A DNA stretch of 5,433 nt from NCBI GenBank assembly GCA_023228885.1, contig JALOAJ010000071.1:1-5433 (forward strand). The letters are read 5' to 3'. Positions 1-5,433 of the stretch are shown piece after piece. Within the stretch, counting starts at the first letter, position 1, and every line of letters begins with the position of its first letter. The translations under genes and the position numbers were made by a program. This DNA is from Bacillota bacterium. GTDB lineage: Bacteria > Bacillota > Clostridia > Monoglobales > Firm-18. The notes below the pieces were generated by a model. It had not been told where the DNA came from. It was given only the letters and a program-made list of their open reading frames with translations, and made no database searches.

Positions 1-2523
1 GTACTGCTTTAAAATAGCTTCTTTCGTCTGTACTTCTGGCTTCGGTGCAGCTTCTGCTTGTAGTCCTTCTACTTCTGCTAGCACGTCTGGAATAGTACCT
101 ATGTCTATTTGTCCGTCAGGGGTAGTTTGAATATCGTTTTGCTCAATCGCTTTCATAGCTTCGTTATAAAAATCTTCTCTAGCTTGTGCAAGCTGGGCAT
201 CTGTCATGGAATCAACATCTATTCCTGCAGCTTCCATAGCGGAATCTATTTTTGTATTTGTGCGCACGTTAGACAACGTTTCTCCTGCGCCGAATACACC
301 ACCTAACAGCGCACCGCCAACAAAACTTGCCATAAGCTGTTTACCGAAGAAATCCATGTTTGTTTTTTTAACAGCTTCCGCCTCGGTCATGCCCTGCGCC
401 ATGTACTGTTTCACAGACAAATTATAGTTAGACTTTTCGCCCATTATGAGATTGTCGGAAATTGTACCGCCTATCTCAGCTATAACTTCTTCTAGTCCTT
501 CTATTCCTGCTTGTGACGCTATGTTTTTTGCTATTTGTTTTGCGCTTAAATCTTTAAATCCTTTTTGGATTTTTCCTAAATGCCCAAAGGATATAGATTC
601 AGTCGCAAACTCTATCGCGCCTGTTGCCAATCCACCGAAAAATGCTTGTCCGTATGAACCGCCACGCTGTAACATATCATTTGCGGTTGCCCCAGCTGCA
701 CTTGAAGCCATAACAAAAGGCGCGGCAGATGTACCGCCTGTCCCTAACGCTACTGCCATATCTGCGCCTGACATTGCGGTATTAATAAAAAACGCCGCAA
801 CAGGTGACATATCTTTAGTAACTTCTTGTCTTGCCTGTGATACAAATTGTGCCGGAGCGTTATACGGTTTATTTGGGTCTGCCGGACTGTATTCGCCTAG
901 TGCGTCTAATCCACTTCCGACTAATGCTTTTGCTTGAAGCGGTGCAACAATAATAGAAGCAATGGCAAGTCCTATATCGCCTAAAACCGTGCTGCCAGCT
1001 TCCTTTATTCGCTCGCTTGTTGCCTGTGCTGCCCTCGCATTAAGAGTACGCACTATACTCTTGTAAAACTTATCCGCTTTGTCGCTGTCAGTTTCTTTAT
1101 AATATTGATATACGGCTTTTTCTTCGTTTGTCATGTATGTGTAGCCGCTATTTGGGTCGTCTTTATACATTTTTTTAAGTAGTTCAGGGTCTATTTTTTC
1201 TATGAGTTCGCCGCCCATAACCGTTTGTTTTGCTATTTCAGTATCAAACTGTTTAACATAGTCGTCTATGTTGTTTTGAAATTCGGGGTCTGCTGCCGCT
1301 TGCTGTGCAAGTTGTAAAGCTGTTTTTTGTTCTTCAATTAAATAAGGCGCGTCTTTCAACGCCTGTTTTCTTGCTTTTTCGTTTTCAGCAATACGCTCGT
1401 TCATTTTTTCCGAATTTATTTCTGCTTGTGCTGCTTCTGCGCTTAAAGCCATAACAGGATTTCCGCTAGTTGACTTGACAACGTTTCCGTTAGTTGCAGT
1501 AACGGGAACATATGTATTAATTGCACTTAAATCATATTCTGATTTTATAAGCTCGGCTTCTTTGTCATAATATTCATTAATAGCGTTTATATTGTTTTCT
1601 AATAACTGATTAGCCGCTGTTTCAATTTGGCTGTACTCTCTGCCAGCCTCATTACGTTTTTGATATTTTTCGTATACTTGTTTTCTTTTTTCTTCTGGTG
1701 TCAGTTCTTGTCTAGGCTCTTGTACAGGCTCTTGTACAGGTTCTTGTAATCTATCCGCATATGCTTGCCTTGCCCTTTCTTCATCTGCTCGCGGCTTGTA
1801 TGCTTGTTCTAAAACATCGGGGTTAGTTAATATGGCTATATATTCACGCAGCTTGCTTTCAGTTATAGGTTCATCTTCTTTTAAACTGTCCCAATCAAAG
1901 CCGGATTCTAGCTGTTCGTCAAAATATGCCTCAAACCTATTTCGTTTACGGCTTTCCTCTATAACTGCTTTTGCTTTCTTTGCTATTTCTTTTGCTGCTT
2001 TATCAAAACTTTTTGGAGTATATCCTAACGCTTGACGTAAAACATCTTCTTCATCGTCTGAATATGTAAAAAGTTCCGCAAGCTGTGGGTTTGGTTCAAA
2101 TACCCTTGTGCTATACGGATTCTTCTCGATTACTTTATAAGCCTTTCCTAGTTCTTTGTTTACGTTGGAAGAATAAAAACTAAAATATTCGTCAAATTCT
2201 TTTTGTCCGTATTTATTGATATAATCGTCTTGGTTATCCATCATTTTATCAAGATACTGCATAGACGGTGACGCTTTGTCTAATCCTGTTGACTTTAACG
2301 CATAATAGTTCATGTAACGGTCAACCGTTTTAGTACCGTATCGTTTGAGGTAATCGTCTTGGTTTTCCATTAGTTTGTCCATACGGGTTACATATTCTGA
2401 TTCAGTCCCAGATGCTTTGGTAGAATAATAGGTACGGTATCGGTTGTAAGTGTCCTTGCCGTATTTGCTTATATAATATTTTTTGTTTTCTTCCAACTTG
2501 CGGAGATATTCTTTATAATCCAT
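1..2523 (-). CDS. Giant multidomain phage protein, putative DNA-ejection protein (3' end missing)
   Basis: The frame runs from ATG 2523 without a stop to the left edge: 841 residues visible, none of them cysteine. Residues 5-118 carry three related Tyr-rich repeats of about 42 residues with the core NxxxYxxxYG. Residues 120-260 are charged and helical. Residues 260-273 are a PVQE repeat linker. Residues 274-420 look coiled-coil. A helical module follows at 464-501 (MTNEEKAVYQYYKETDSDKA). From 513 on there are Gly/Ala-rich hydrophobic stretches: 513-533 (VLGDIGLAIASIIVAPLQAK), 574-612, 625-640 and 730-746 (FVGGALLGGVFGAG), with GIEGLEEVIAEIGG at 673-686. Residues 750-841 are acidic and helical. 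I know this style from very large proteins of Firmicutes phages but cannot name a family. A large internal protein able to enter a membrane fits a P22 gp16- or T7 gp16-type ejection role. Enzymatic domains may lie beyond the edge; none is visible here. It starts 2 bases after the previous stop, so translation is probably coupled. Confidence 0.7.
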   Translation of the reverse strand, partial: MDYKEYLRKLEENKKYYISKYGKDTYNRYRTYYSTKASGTESEYVTRMDKLMENQDDYLKRYGTKTVDRYMNYYALKSTGLDKASPSMQYLDKMMDNQDDYINKYGQKEFDEYFSFYSSNVNKELGKAYKVIEKNPYSTRVFEPNPQLAELFTYSDDEEDVLRQALGYTPKSFDKAAKEIAKKAKAVIEESRKRNRFEAYFDEQLESGFDWDSLKEDEPITESKLREYIAILTNPDVLEQAYKPRADEERARQAYADRLQEPVQEPVQEPRQELTPEEKRKQVYEKYQKRNEAGREYSQIETAANQLLENNINAINEYYDKEAELIKSEYDLSAINTYVPVTATNGNVVKSTSGNPVMALSAEAAQAEINSEKMNERIAENEKARKQALKDAPYLIEEQKTALQLAQQAAADPEFQNNIDDYVKQFDTEIAKQTVMGGELIEKIDPELLKKMYKDDPNSGYTYMTNEEKAVYQYYKETDSDKADKFYKSIVRTLNARAAQATSERIKEAGSTVLGDIGLAIASIIVAPLQAKALVGSGLDALGEYSPADPNKPYNAPAQFVSQARQEVTKDMSPVAAFFINTAMSGADMAVALGTGGTSAAPFVMASSAAGATANDMLQRGGSYGQAFFGGLATGAIEFATESISFGHLGKIQKGFKDLSAKQIAKNIASQAGIEGLEEVIAEIGGTISDNLIMGEKSNYNLSVKQYMAQGMTEAEAVKKTNMDFFGKQLMASFVGGALLGGVFGAGETLSNVRTNTKIDSAMEAAGIDVDSMTDAQLAQAREDFYNEAMKAIEQNDIQTTPDGQIDIGTIPDVLAEVEGLQAEAAPKPEVQTKEAILKQY
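1702..1749 (-). repeat. 12-bp tandem repeat coding a PVQE linker
   Basis: The 12-mer aggctcttgtac (plus strand) occurs perfectly at 1714-1725 and 1726-1737, with degenerate copies at 1702-1713 and 1738-1749. In the giant protein it encodes QEPVQEPVQEPRQE (residues 260-273), a Pro/Glu/Gln spacer between two charged helical regions. Being a whole number of codons, gain or loss of units would change linker length but keep the frame. Confidence 0.85.
2170..2511 (-). repeat. Three tandem ~42-residue repeats at the N-terminus of the giant protein
   Basis: The core motif recurs at residues 13-22 (NKKYYISKYG), 54-63 (NQDDYLKRYG) and 97-106 (NQDDYINKYG), 41 and 43 residues apart. Each core is preceded by a helix such as YLDKMMD or RMDKLME and followed by a Tyr pair or similar aromatic pattern (YRTYYS, YMNYYA, YFSFYS). 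At DNA level, 2222-2241 and 2351-2370 are identical at 19 of 20 bases, so copies 2 and 3 look like a fairly recent or constrained duplication. The function of the module is unknown to me. Confidence 0.85.
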
Positions 2524-2533
2524 GTTTACCTAT
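2524..2533 (-). promoter_or_regulatory. Weak, coupled ribosome binding site of the giant gene
   Basis: The minus strand reads ATAGGTAAAC before ATG 2523. AGG is the last codon of the upstream gene and TAA its stop, so the only Shine-Dalgarno-like match is short and lies within the end of the previous gene. The giant protein is probably translated mainly by ribosomes coming from the 226-residue gene, tying the amounts of the two together. Confidence 0.5.
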
Positions 2534-3206
2534 ATTGTGACGGTATATTTGTTGGCATTCCTGCTTTTGACGCCATATATGGCATACTGTATATTGACAA
2601 CTCTTGTCCTAATCCGCCCGGGTCAGGTAATGGCGTCGCTTTCTTTTTCTTTGCTTTCTTAACGCTTATGCCTGTCATAGCTTCAAACTGTTTTTCAGAT
2701 ATAAGTTTACGCTGTAACAAGTTCCATGCTCTTTCAAACTGTACTTGTTTCTGCTGTTCTTCAAATTGTTTTTGCCAGTTAGCTTGTTCTAAAAGCTGTT
2801 GGTTTTTTTGTGCGTCAATATTAGCAAAACCCGACAATAGGCTTGCGTCCAGTTGACGGTTTACATCGCCCTTTTGCAGATTCAACGTGTCTATAAGACT
2901 TTGCTGTTGACGGTTAGCACTTCCTAATTGGTTTAACAGGTTTCCATAGTTTCTTTGTTCTAACGTCTGCGACATACCGCCCATGCCCGATAAGCCCATT
3001 GTAGCCAATTTTTCTTTTCTGGCACGTTCCATAAGAGCGTTGTTGATATAAGCAGAGTTGCGCTCCCCCTGATACTGTACAGGCGCGTCTTGTATCTGCT
3101 TTTGTAACGCGGCTATTTGTTGCGCTCTTTGTGCGTCTATTTGTGCTTGCAGGGCTTGACGCTGTTGTTCTGCTATTTGGTTTATATAATCGGGTGTGTA
3201 TTCCAT
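2526..3206 (-). CDS. Glutamine-rich helical virion protein, putative ejection protein
   Basis: 226 residues, no cysteine, 36 glutamines (about 16%). Residues 8-40 and 98-178 are long polar, probably coiled-coil helices (IAEQQRQALQAQIDAQRAQQ; EEQQKQVQFERAWNLLQRKL). A short glycine-rich break (MGLSGMGGMSQT, residues 70-81) separates them; a similar helix-GLSG-helix layout is, to my recollection, frequent in small phage proteins encoded near tail genes. A lysine patch (KKAKKKK, 183-189) and a Pro/Gly-rich tail follow. No signal peptide or membrane segment is seen. The start at 3206 is set by a G-rich ribosome binding site. The gene lies 19 bases after the fibre gene and 2 bases before the giant gene. 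Size and place match small internal head proteins of P22 (gp7, gp14) or T7 (gp14) that leave with the DNA. A chaperone or scaffold for the next protein is an alternative. Phage gene: sure; function: inference. Confidence 0.6.
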   Translation of the reverse strand: MEYTPDYINQIAEQQRQALQAQIDAQRAQQIAALQKQIQDAPVQYQGERNSAYINNALMERARKEKLATMGLSGMGGMSQTLEQRNYGNLLNQLGSANRQQQSLIDTLNLQKGDVNRQLDASLLSGFANIDAQKNQQLLEQANWQKQFEEQQKQVQFERAWNLLQRKLISEKQFEAMTGISVKKAKKKKATPLPDPGGLGQELSIYSMPYMASKAGMPTNIPSQYR

Positions 3207-3220
3207 AATATCCCCCCCTA
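3207..3220 (-). promoter_or_regulatory. Ribosome binding site made of seven G
   Basis: The minus strand reads TAGGGGGGGATATT immediately before the ATG of the 226-residue gene. The G run (3218-3212) ends 5 bases from the start and can pair with the anti-Shine-Dalgarno using a G-U wobble where AGGAGG would have A. It decides the start and is unusual as a homopolymer. Confidence 0.7.
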
Positions 3221-3225
3221 GCTGT

Positions 3226-4122
3226 TTATCTTACAAAAACGCATATGCGTTTTAAATTAGTGGATCCCCCCAAAGTCTCCGCGCGAGATGACGTGTAGCT
3301 TATCTGCGCTGTGCCTACTGTCACCATACGGTAATCCACCGAATAATCGGCGGGGCTGTAAGCGCAGAACACGTGCATGTAAGGCATTGTACGCCCTTCA
3401 GAATTAAGCGGAGCCGTTACAGAGCCGTACACGGCCAAGCCGTCGCTGCTTCTTAACTGTATAAGCATCTCGGATTTTCCCGCCTGATTCGCCATAGATA
3501 TATTGCCGCTTCCTGTGTTTAAGGCTTCGTCAAGCACAAGCGTCCACGCCAGAGCATTCTGCGCAAGCTTCGTCTTGGTAACCGCACCTATGCCTATCTT
3601 ATCTTCTGTAACTGCGCCTATGCCTATCTTTCCGGCTGTAACCGCACCTGTGTCTATTTTATCTGCCGTTACTGAACCGTCTGCAAGTTTAGCGGTTGTT
3701 ACCGCGCCGTCCTCAACACCCAGTTCTATGTCGTCTGATAGTTTTTCTTGAGTTACTGCACCGTTTTTTATATTGTCCGTTTCAACCGCGTCTGCGGCAA
3801 GTTTAGCGTTGGTAATAGATGCGTCCGGCACAGCACCTTGAGATACTCCGTCAATCTGTGCTTTTAAGTTTTCTATTTGCGCATAAATATTTTCGCCTGT
3901 TACACCTGAAATCTCTGCGCTTCCTATTTTATGCGCTCCGCTTTGCCCCTCGGCTGTAGCTTCCAGCTGCGGTATCAAGGTTTCGTTGATGTATGTCTTT
4001 AACTGGTCTAACGGGTCTTGAACCTGCGCCCTTGCCGCCGCTTCGCTTGCGGGTGTTGCGGGGTATGTAGATGTATTATTTAGTCCGTCCGGAGGACTAA
4101 ACGCCATTTTGGTAAATGCCAT
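3226..4122 (-). CDS. Fibre- or tail-needle-like protein with decapeptide repeats
   Basis: 298 residues. The ATG at 4122 is chosen because AAAGGAGA lies 8 bases upstream of it. Residues 1-20 are Pro/Asn-rich (MAFTKMAFSPPDG), perhaps an attachment peptide. Residues about 27-95 look helical (SEAAARAQVQDPLDQLKTY, NIYAQIENLKAQI), suiting a trimeric coiled coil. Residues 101-188 hold eight ten-residue repeats of the form GAVTxxKIxx. Residues 189-298 are beta-rich with few charges and end in CVFVR, resembling a terminal knob. Repeats of this kind are common in phage fibres, where they form trimeric beta shafts. The gene lies 13 bases after the hub-like gene, the place of the needle gp26 in P22, so it may be a tail needle, a head or neck fibre, or a receptor-binding fibre. 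The only two cysteines (C253, C294) are in the knob. Trimeric fibre-type protein is likely; its place on the virion is uncertain. Confidence 0.7.
   Translation of the reverse strand: MAFTKMAFSPPDGLNNTSTYPATPASEAAARAQVQDPLDQLKTYINETLIPQLEATAEGQSGAHKIGSAEISGVTGENIYAQIENLKAQIDGVSQGAVPDASITNAKLAADAVETDNIKNGAVTQEKLSDDIELGVEDGAVTTAKLADGSVTADKIDTGAVTAGKIGIGAVTEDKIGIGAVTKTKLAQNALAWTLVLDEALNTGSGNISMANQAGKSEMLIQLRSSDGLAVYGSVTAPLNSEGRTMPYMHVFCAYSPADYSVDYRMVTVGTAQISYTSSRAETLGGSTNLKRICVFVR
3236..3253 (-). other. 18-bp perfect palindrome in the last codons of the fibre gene
   Basis: The sequence aaaacgcatatgcgtttt equals its own reverse complement. It lies 7 bases before the TAA of the fibre gene. In the mRNA it can fold as a 7-bp stem (AAAACGC/GCGUUUU) with an AUAU loop, and five U in a row end the right arm, so it resembles a weak intrinsic terminator or pause site. 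It could equally be a chance product of the codons for KRICVF or a protein binding site. Confidence 0.5.
3559..3822 (-). repeat. Eight decapeptide (30-bp) repeats in the fibre gene
   Basis: Residues 101-188 of the fibre-like protein read as consecutive ten-residue units: ASITNAKLAA, DAVETDNIKN, GAVTQEKLSD, then an 8-residue insert (DIELGVED), GAVTTAKLAD, GSVTADKIDT, GAVTAGKIGI, GAVTEDKIGI and GAVTKTKLAQ. Each has small-V-T at positions 2-4 and K-I/L at 7-8 in the conserved copies. DNA identity is highest between adjacent late copies: 3589-3618 and 3619-3648 match at 24 of 30 bases, and 3578-3600 repeats at 3608-3630 with two mismatches. The regular period suggests a repeating trimeric shaft. 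Confidence 0.9.
4079..4101 (-). other. Inverted repeat just inside the fibre gene start
   Basis: tttagtcc (4079-4086) is the exact reverse complement of ggactaaa (4094-4101), separated by 7 bases. In the mRNA it forms an 8-bp hairpin starting 22 bases into the coding region, over codons 8 to 15. Structures this close to a start can limit ribosome loading. Whether this is selected is not known. Confidence 0.5.
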
Positions 4123-4138
4123 TTTACAGTCTCCTTTA
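4123..4138 (-). promoter_or_regulatory. Strong ribosome binding site overlapping the upstream stop
   Basis: On the minus strand the bases read TAAAGGAGACTGTAAA directly before the fibre ATG. The TAA is the stop of the hub-like gene, and AAGGAGA follows it at once, 8 bases from the start. The overlap suggests that ribosomes ending on the hub gene start again on the fibre gene. It also fixes the ATG at 4122 over the in-frame ATG at 4107. Confidence 0.8.
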
Positions 4139-5433
4139 TCGTTTGATAGGTCGAAGTGGGAAGTACGATATTCTTAATCCAACTAAGCCTAGCCCTCTGT
4201 TTAACTCTGTGCTTTCGGCTTTAATCTGGATATACTTTTTCTTTTTCATTTTTAATCTGAACGCTTTGGGCTGTGAGTATTTAATTCCGTTCCATGAAAA
4301 TACGACCCAGTTAAACGTAGCCCAGTTAAAACTTTTTATATCATAGGTTTTAAAGCGATATAATGAATCTTCCTCGTTTTCAACGCTTATTGTTGTGTCT
4401 ATGTTTGCGTCACTAGCAAACGAAGGGTATACACGGGTAAAGGTTTTTAGTATATGCGGTACGCCTAAGTCAAACGCTTTTGTTTTAAAGTACGCTGTAA
4501 TCGCGCTGTTAAAGTCGTTTTTAGCAGGGATAAACTTTACTATCCCGTTTGCGCTGCCGTAATACAAATCTGTATTGCTGAAAAAACAAGTTGCGTTTAT
4601 ATTGTCCCATCTATACCATGCTAATCTACGCTGTGCTTTGTCGTAGTCTGAATACGAATAAAACGGTGCTGCGCCGTAATCCCACAAATACGCTCTGCCG
4701 TTCACGCACAAAAAATAATATTGTCCGTAGTCTACCGATATAGCGTTTTTTAGGTTAGTCTCTCGGAACAATAACTCGTTAATGTTTGCAGATAACGGTT
4801 TTACGTTGGTTTCTAGTTGGTTAGAAGTCCCAATCAAAGCATGTACGCCAGTTTGTGTATTCCCAAACACTAATCTGTTGTCTATCAACTGAACAGAATT
4901 TGGAATGTCACAGCCTATTGCAGAATGGCATTGCCTAACAGGATAAAAAGCGTCTATGCCGTCTGTTGCGTAGCCTAATGCAAATATAGAGTGTTGTTTA
5001 AATATGATAAGGTCGCCGCCCATTTTTGCGGCGGCGGTTATTGGTTCGTTGTTCTGCGCTATGTGTTCAAAGTTAGTGTCAGGGAAATATGCCATGCCAT
5101 GCCCTGTTACCAAGTCAGAATACCAGTATGTATAAGGGTAGCTGGGGTTTCCCATTACAAAAAACCTTGTGCCGCCCATCAGCGATTTTTCACCGCCAAA
5201 CGGTATGCCTATAGTGCAGTTGGTGATTTTATTTTTGTTACCGTCAATAGTTTTAAACGCGGTTATCCATACGTTGTTAGTTCCCACCGACGGTGCGCCG
5301 TGCGAGGCTGTTCCTGCCGCAAAGTTTATTGTACCGTTTGTGCGGTCTACCGTAAAATCTTTGTTTTCTGTTAAATCTGACGCGTCAACGCTTATCTGTA
5401 CTTCGGTTTCGTCTAGTCCTTTTTGCGGTAGAT
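4136..5433 (-). CDS. Phage tail hub/nozzle-like structural protein (5' end missing)
   Basis: The reading frame is open to the right edge, so the N-terminus lies outside. 431 residues are visible, ending at TAA (4138-4136). A GTG at 5287 could be taken as a start, but 48 in-frame codons precede it and read like normal protein, including the beta-strand pattern DFTVDRTNGTINF. The protein is rich in short beta strands, Gly, Asn, Tyr and Trp (PYTYWYSD, AYLWDYGAAPFYSYSDYD, FNWATFNWVVFSWNG) and ends in a basic tail (RLKMKKKKYIQIKA, then LRPIKR). No signal peptide or membrane segment is visible. Such spaced aromatic beta motifs are known from propeller-like tail hub/nozzle proteins of podoviruses (P22 gp10, T7 gp12 class). 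The position just before a fibre/needle-like gene supports that role by analogy with P22. It would sit below the portal and seal the tail channel. Phage structural is fairly sure; the specific hub role is inference. Confidence 0.6.
   Translation of the reverse strand, partial: LPQKGLDETEVQISVDASDLTENKDFTVDRTNGTINFAAGTASHGAPSVGTNNVWITAFKTIDGNKNKITNCTIGIPFGGEKSLMGGTRFFVMGNPSYPYTYWYSDLVTGHGMAYFPDTNFEHIAQNNEPITAAAKMGGDLIIFKQHSIFALGYATDGIDAFYPVRQCHSAIGCDIPNSVQLIDNRLVFGNTQTGVHALIGTSNQLETNVKPLSANINELLFRETNLKNAISVDYGQYYFLCVNGRAYLWDYGAAPFYSYSDYDKAQRRLAWYRWDNINATCFFSNTDLYYGSANGIVKFIPAKNDFNSAITAYFKTKAFDLGVPHILKTFTRVYPSFASDANIDTTISVENEEDSLYRFKTYDIKSFNWATFNWVVFSWNGIKYSQPKAFRLKMKKKKYIQIKAESTELNRGLGLVGLRISYFPLRPIKR

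Noticed and set aside
446..937. Plus-strand open frame of 163 codons
   Set aside because: It lies wholly opposite the giant minus-strand gene, whose frame is continuous for 841 codons, and its composition (Pro, Ala, Cys, Ser) is what the complement of Gly/Ala-rich coding DNA gives. No ribosome binding site or neighbours on that strand support it.
2585..2600. TTGACA-like promoter box on the plus strand
   Set aside because: It lies within minus-strand coding sequence, and I see no plus-strand gene downstream and no convincing -10 box at the right distance.
3503..3751. Plus-strand open frame of 82 codons with repeats
   Set aside because: Its repeats (VTAPMPI) are the complement of the 30-bp repeats in the fibre gene, so it is a shadow.
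4105..4107. In-frame ATG at codon 6 of the fibre gene (MAFTKMAF) as the start
   Set aside because: The strong AAAGGAGA is 8 bases from the ATG at 4122, whereas it would be 23 bases from this one.
5285..5287. GTG as the start of the hub-like gene
   Set aside because: The frame stays open for 48 more codons to the edge and reads as ordinary beta-rich protein (FTVDRTNGTINF), and there is no clear ribosome binding site before the GTG.
4991..5374. Plus-strand open frame of 127 codons, Cys/Arg/Val-rich
   Set aside because: It is antisense to the hub-like gene and has unnatural composition with many Cys and Val; no independent support.

Overview
The window is a compact block of phage structural genes, all read from the minus strand, so transcription runs right to left. 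The DNA is moderately AT-rich. Gaps between genes are 2 to 19 bases, all visible stop codons are TAA, and one gene has a strong AAAGGAGA-type ribosome binding site. This points to a phage or prophage of a low-GC Gram-positive host, probably a Firmicute such as a gut or rumen clostridium. The host is inferred from style and codon use only; no host gene, integrase or attachment site is present.

In transcription order: (1) 5433-4136, the 3' part of a beta-rich, aromatic-rich protein resembling tail hub/nozzle proteins of short-tailed phages, cut by the right edge. (2) 4122-3226, a 298-residue fibre or needle-like protein with a helical N-terminal region, eight decapeptide repeats of the form GAVTxxKIxx, and a C-terminal beta-rich knob. 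(3) 3206-2526, a 226-residue, very glutamine-rich helical protein. (4) 2523-1, at least 841 residues of a very large protein with three N-terminal repeats, a charged helical middle and a glycine/alanine-rich hydrophobic second half, cut by the left edge.

The order hub/nozzle, needle or fibre, small helical protein, large partly hydrophobic protein is the order of the P22 tail and ejection genes (gp10, gp26, then gp14/gp7/gp20/gp16). I therefore infer a podovirus-like tail module: proteins 1 and 2 close the tail and contact the cell, while proteins 3 and 4 are carried in the head and ejected into the envelope with the DNA. This rests on gene order, size and composition, not on a sequence match I could verify.

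There is no gene-free stretch longer than 19 bases. I saw no tRNA, rRNA, CRISPR array, insertion sequence or convincing promoter. Points of interest are the repeats in three genes, a 7-G ribosome binding site, an 18-bp perfect palindrome in the last codons of the fibre gene, and a hairpin just inside the start of the same gene.
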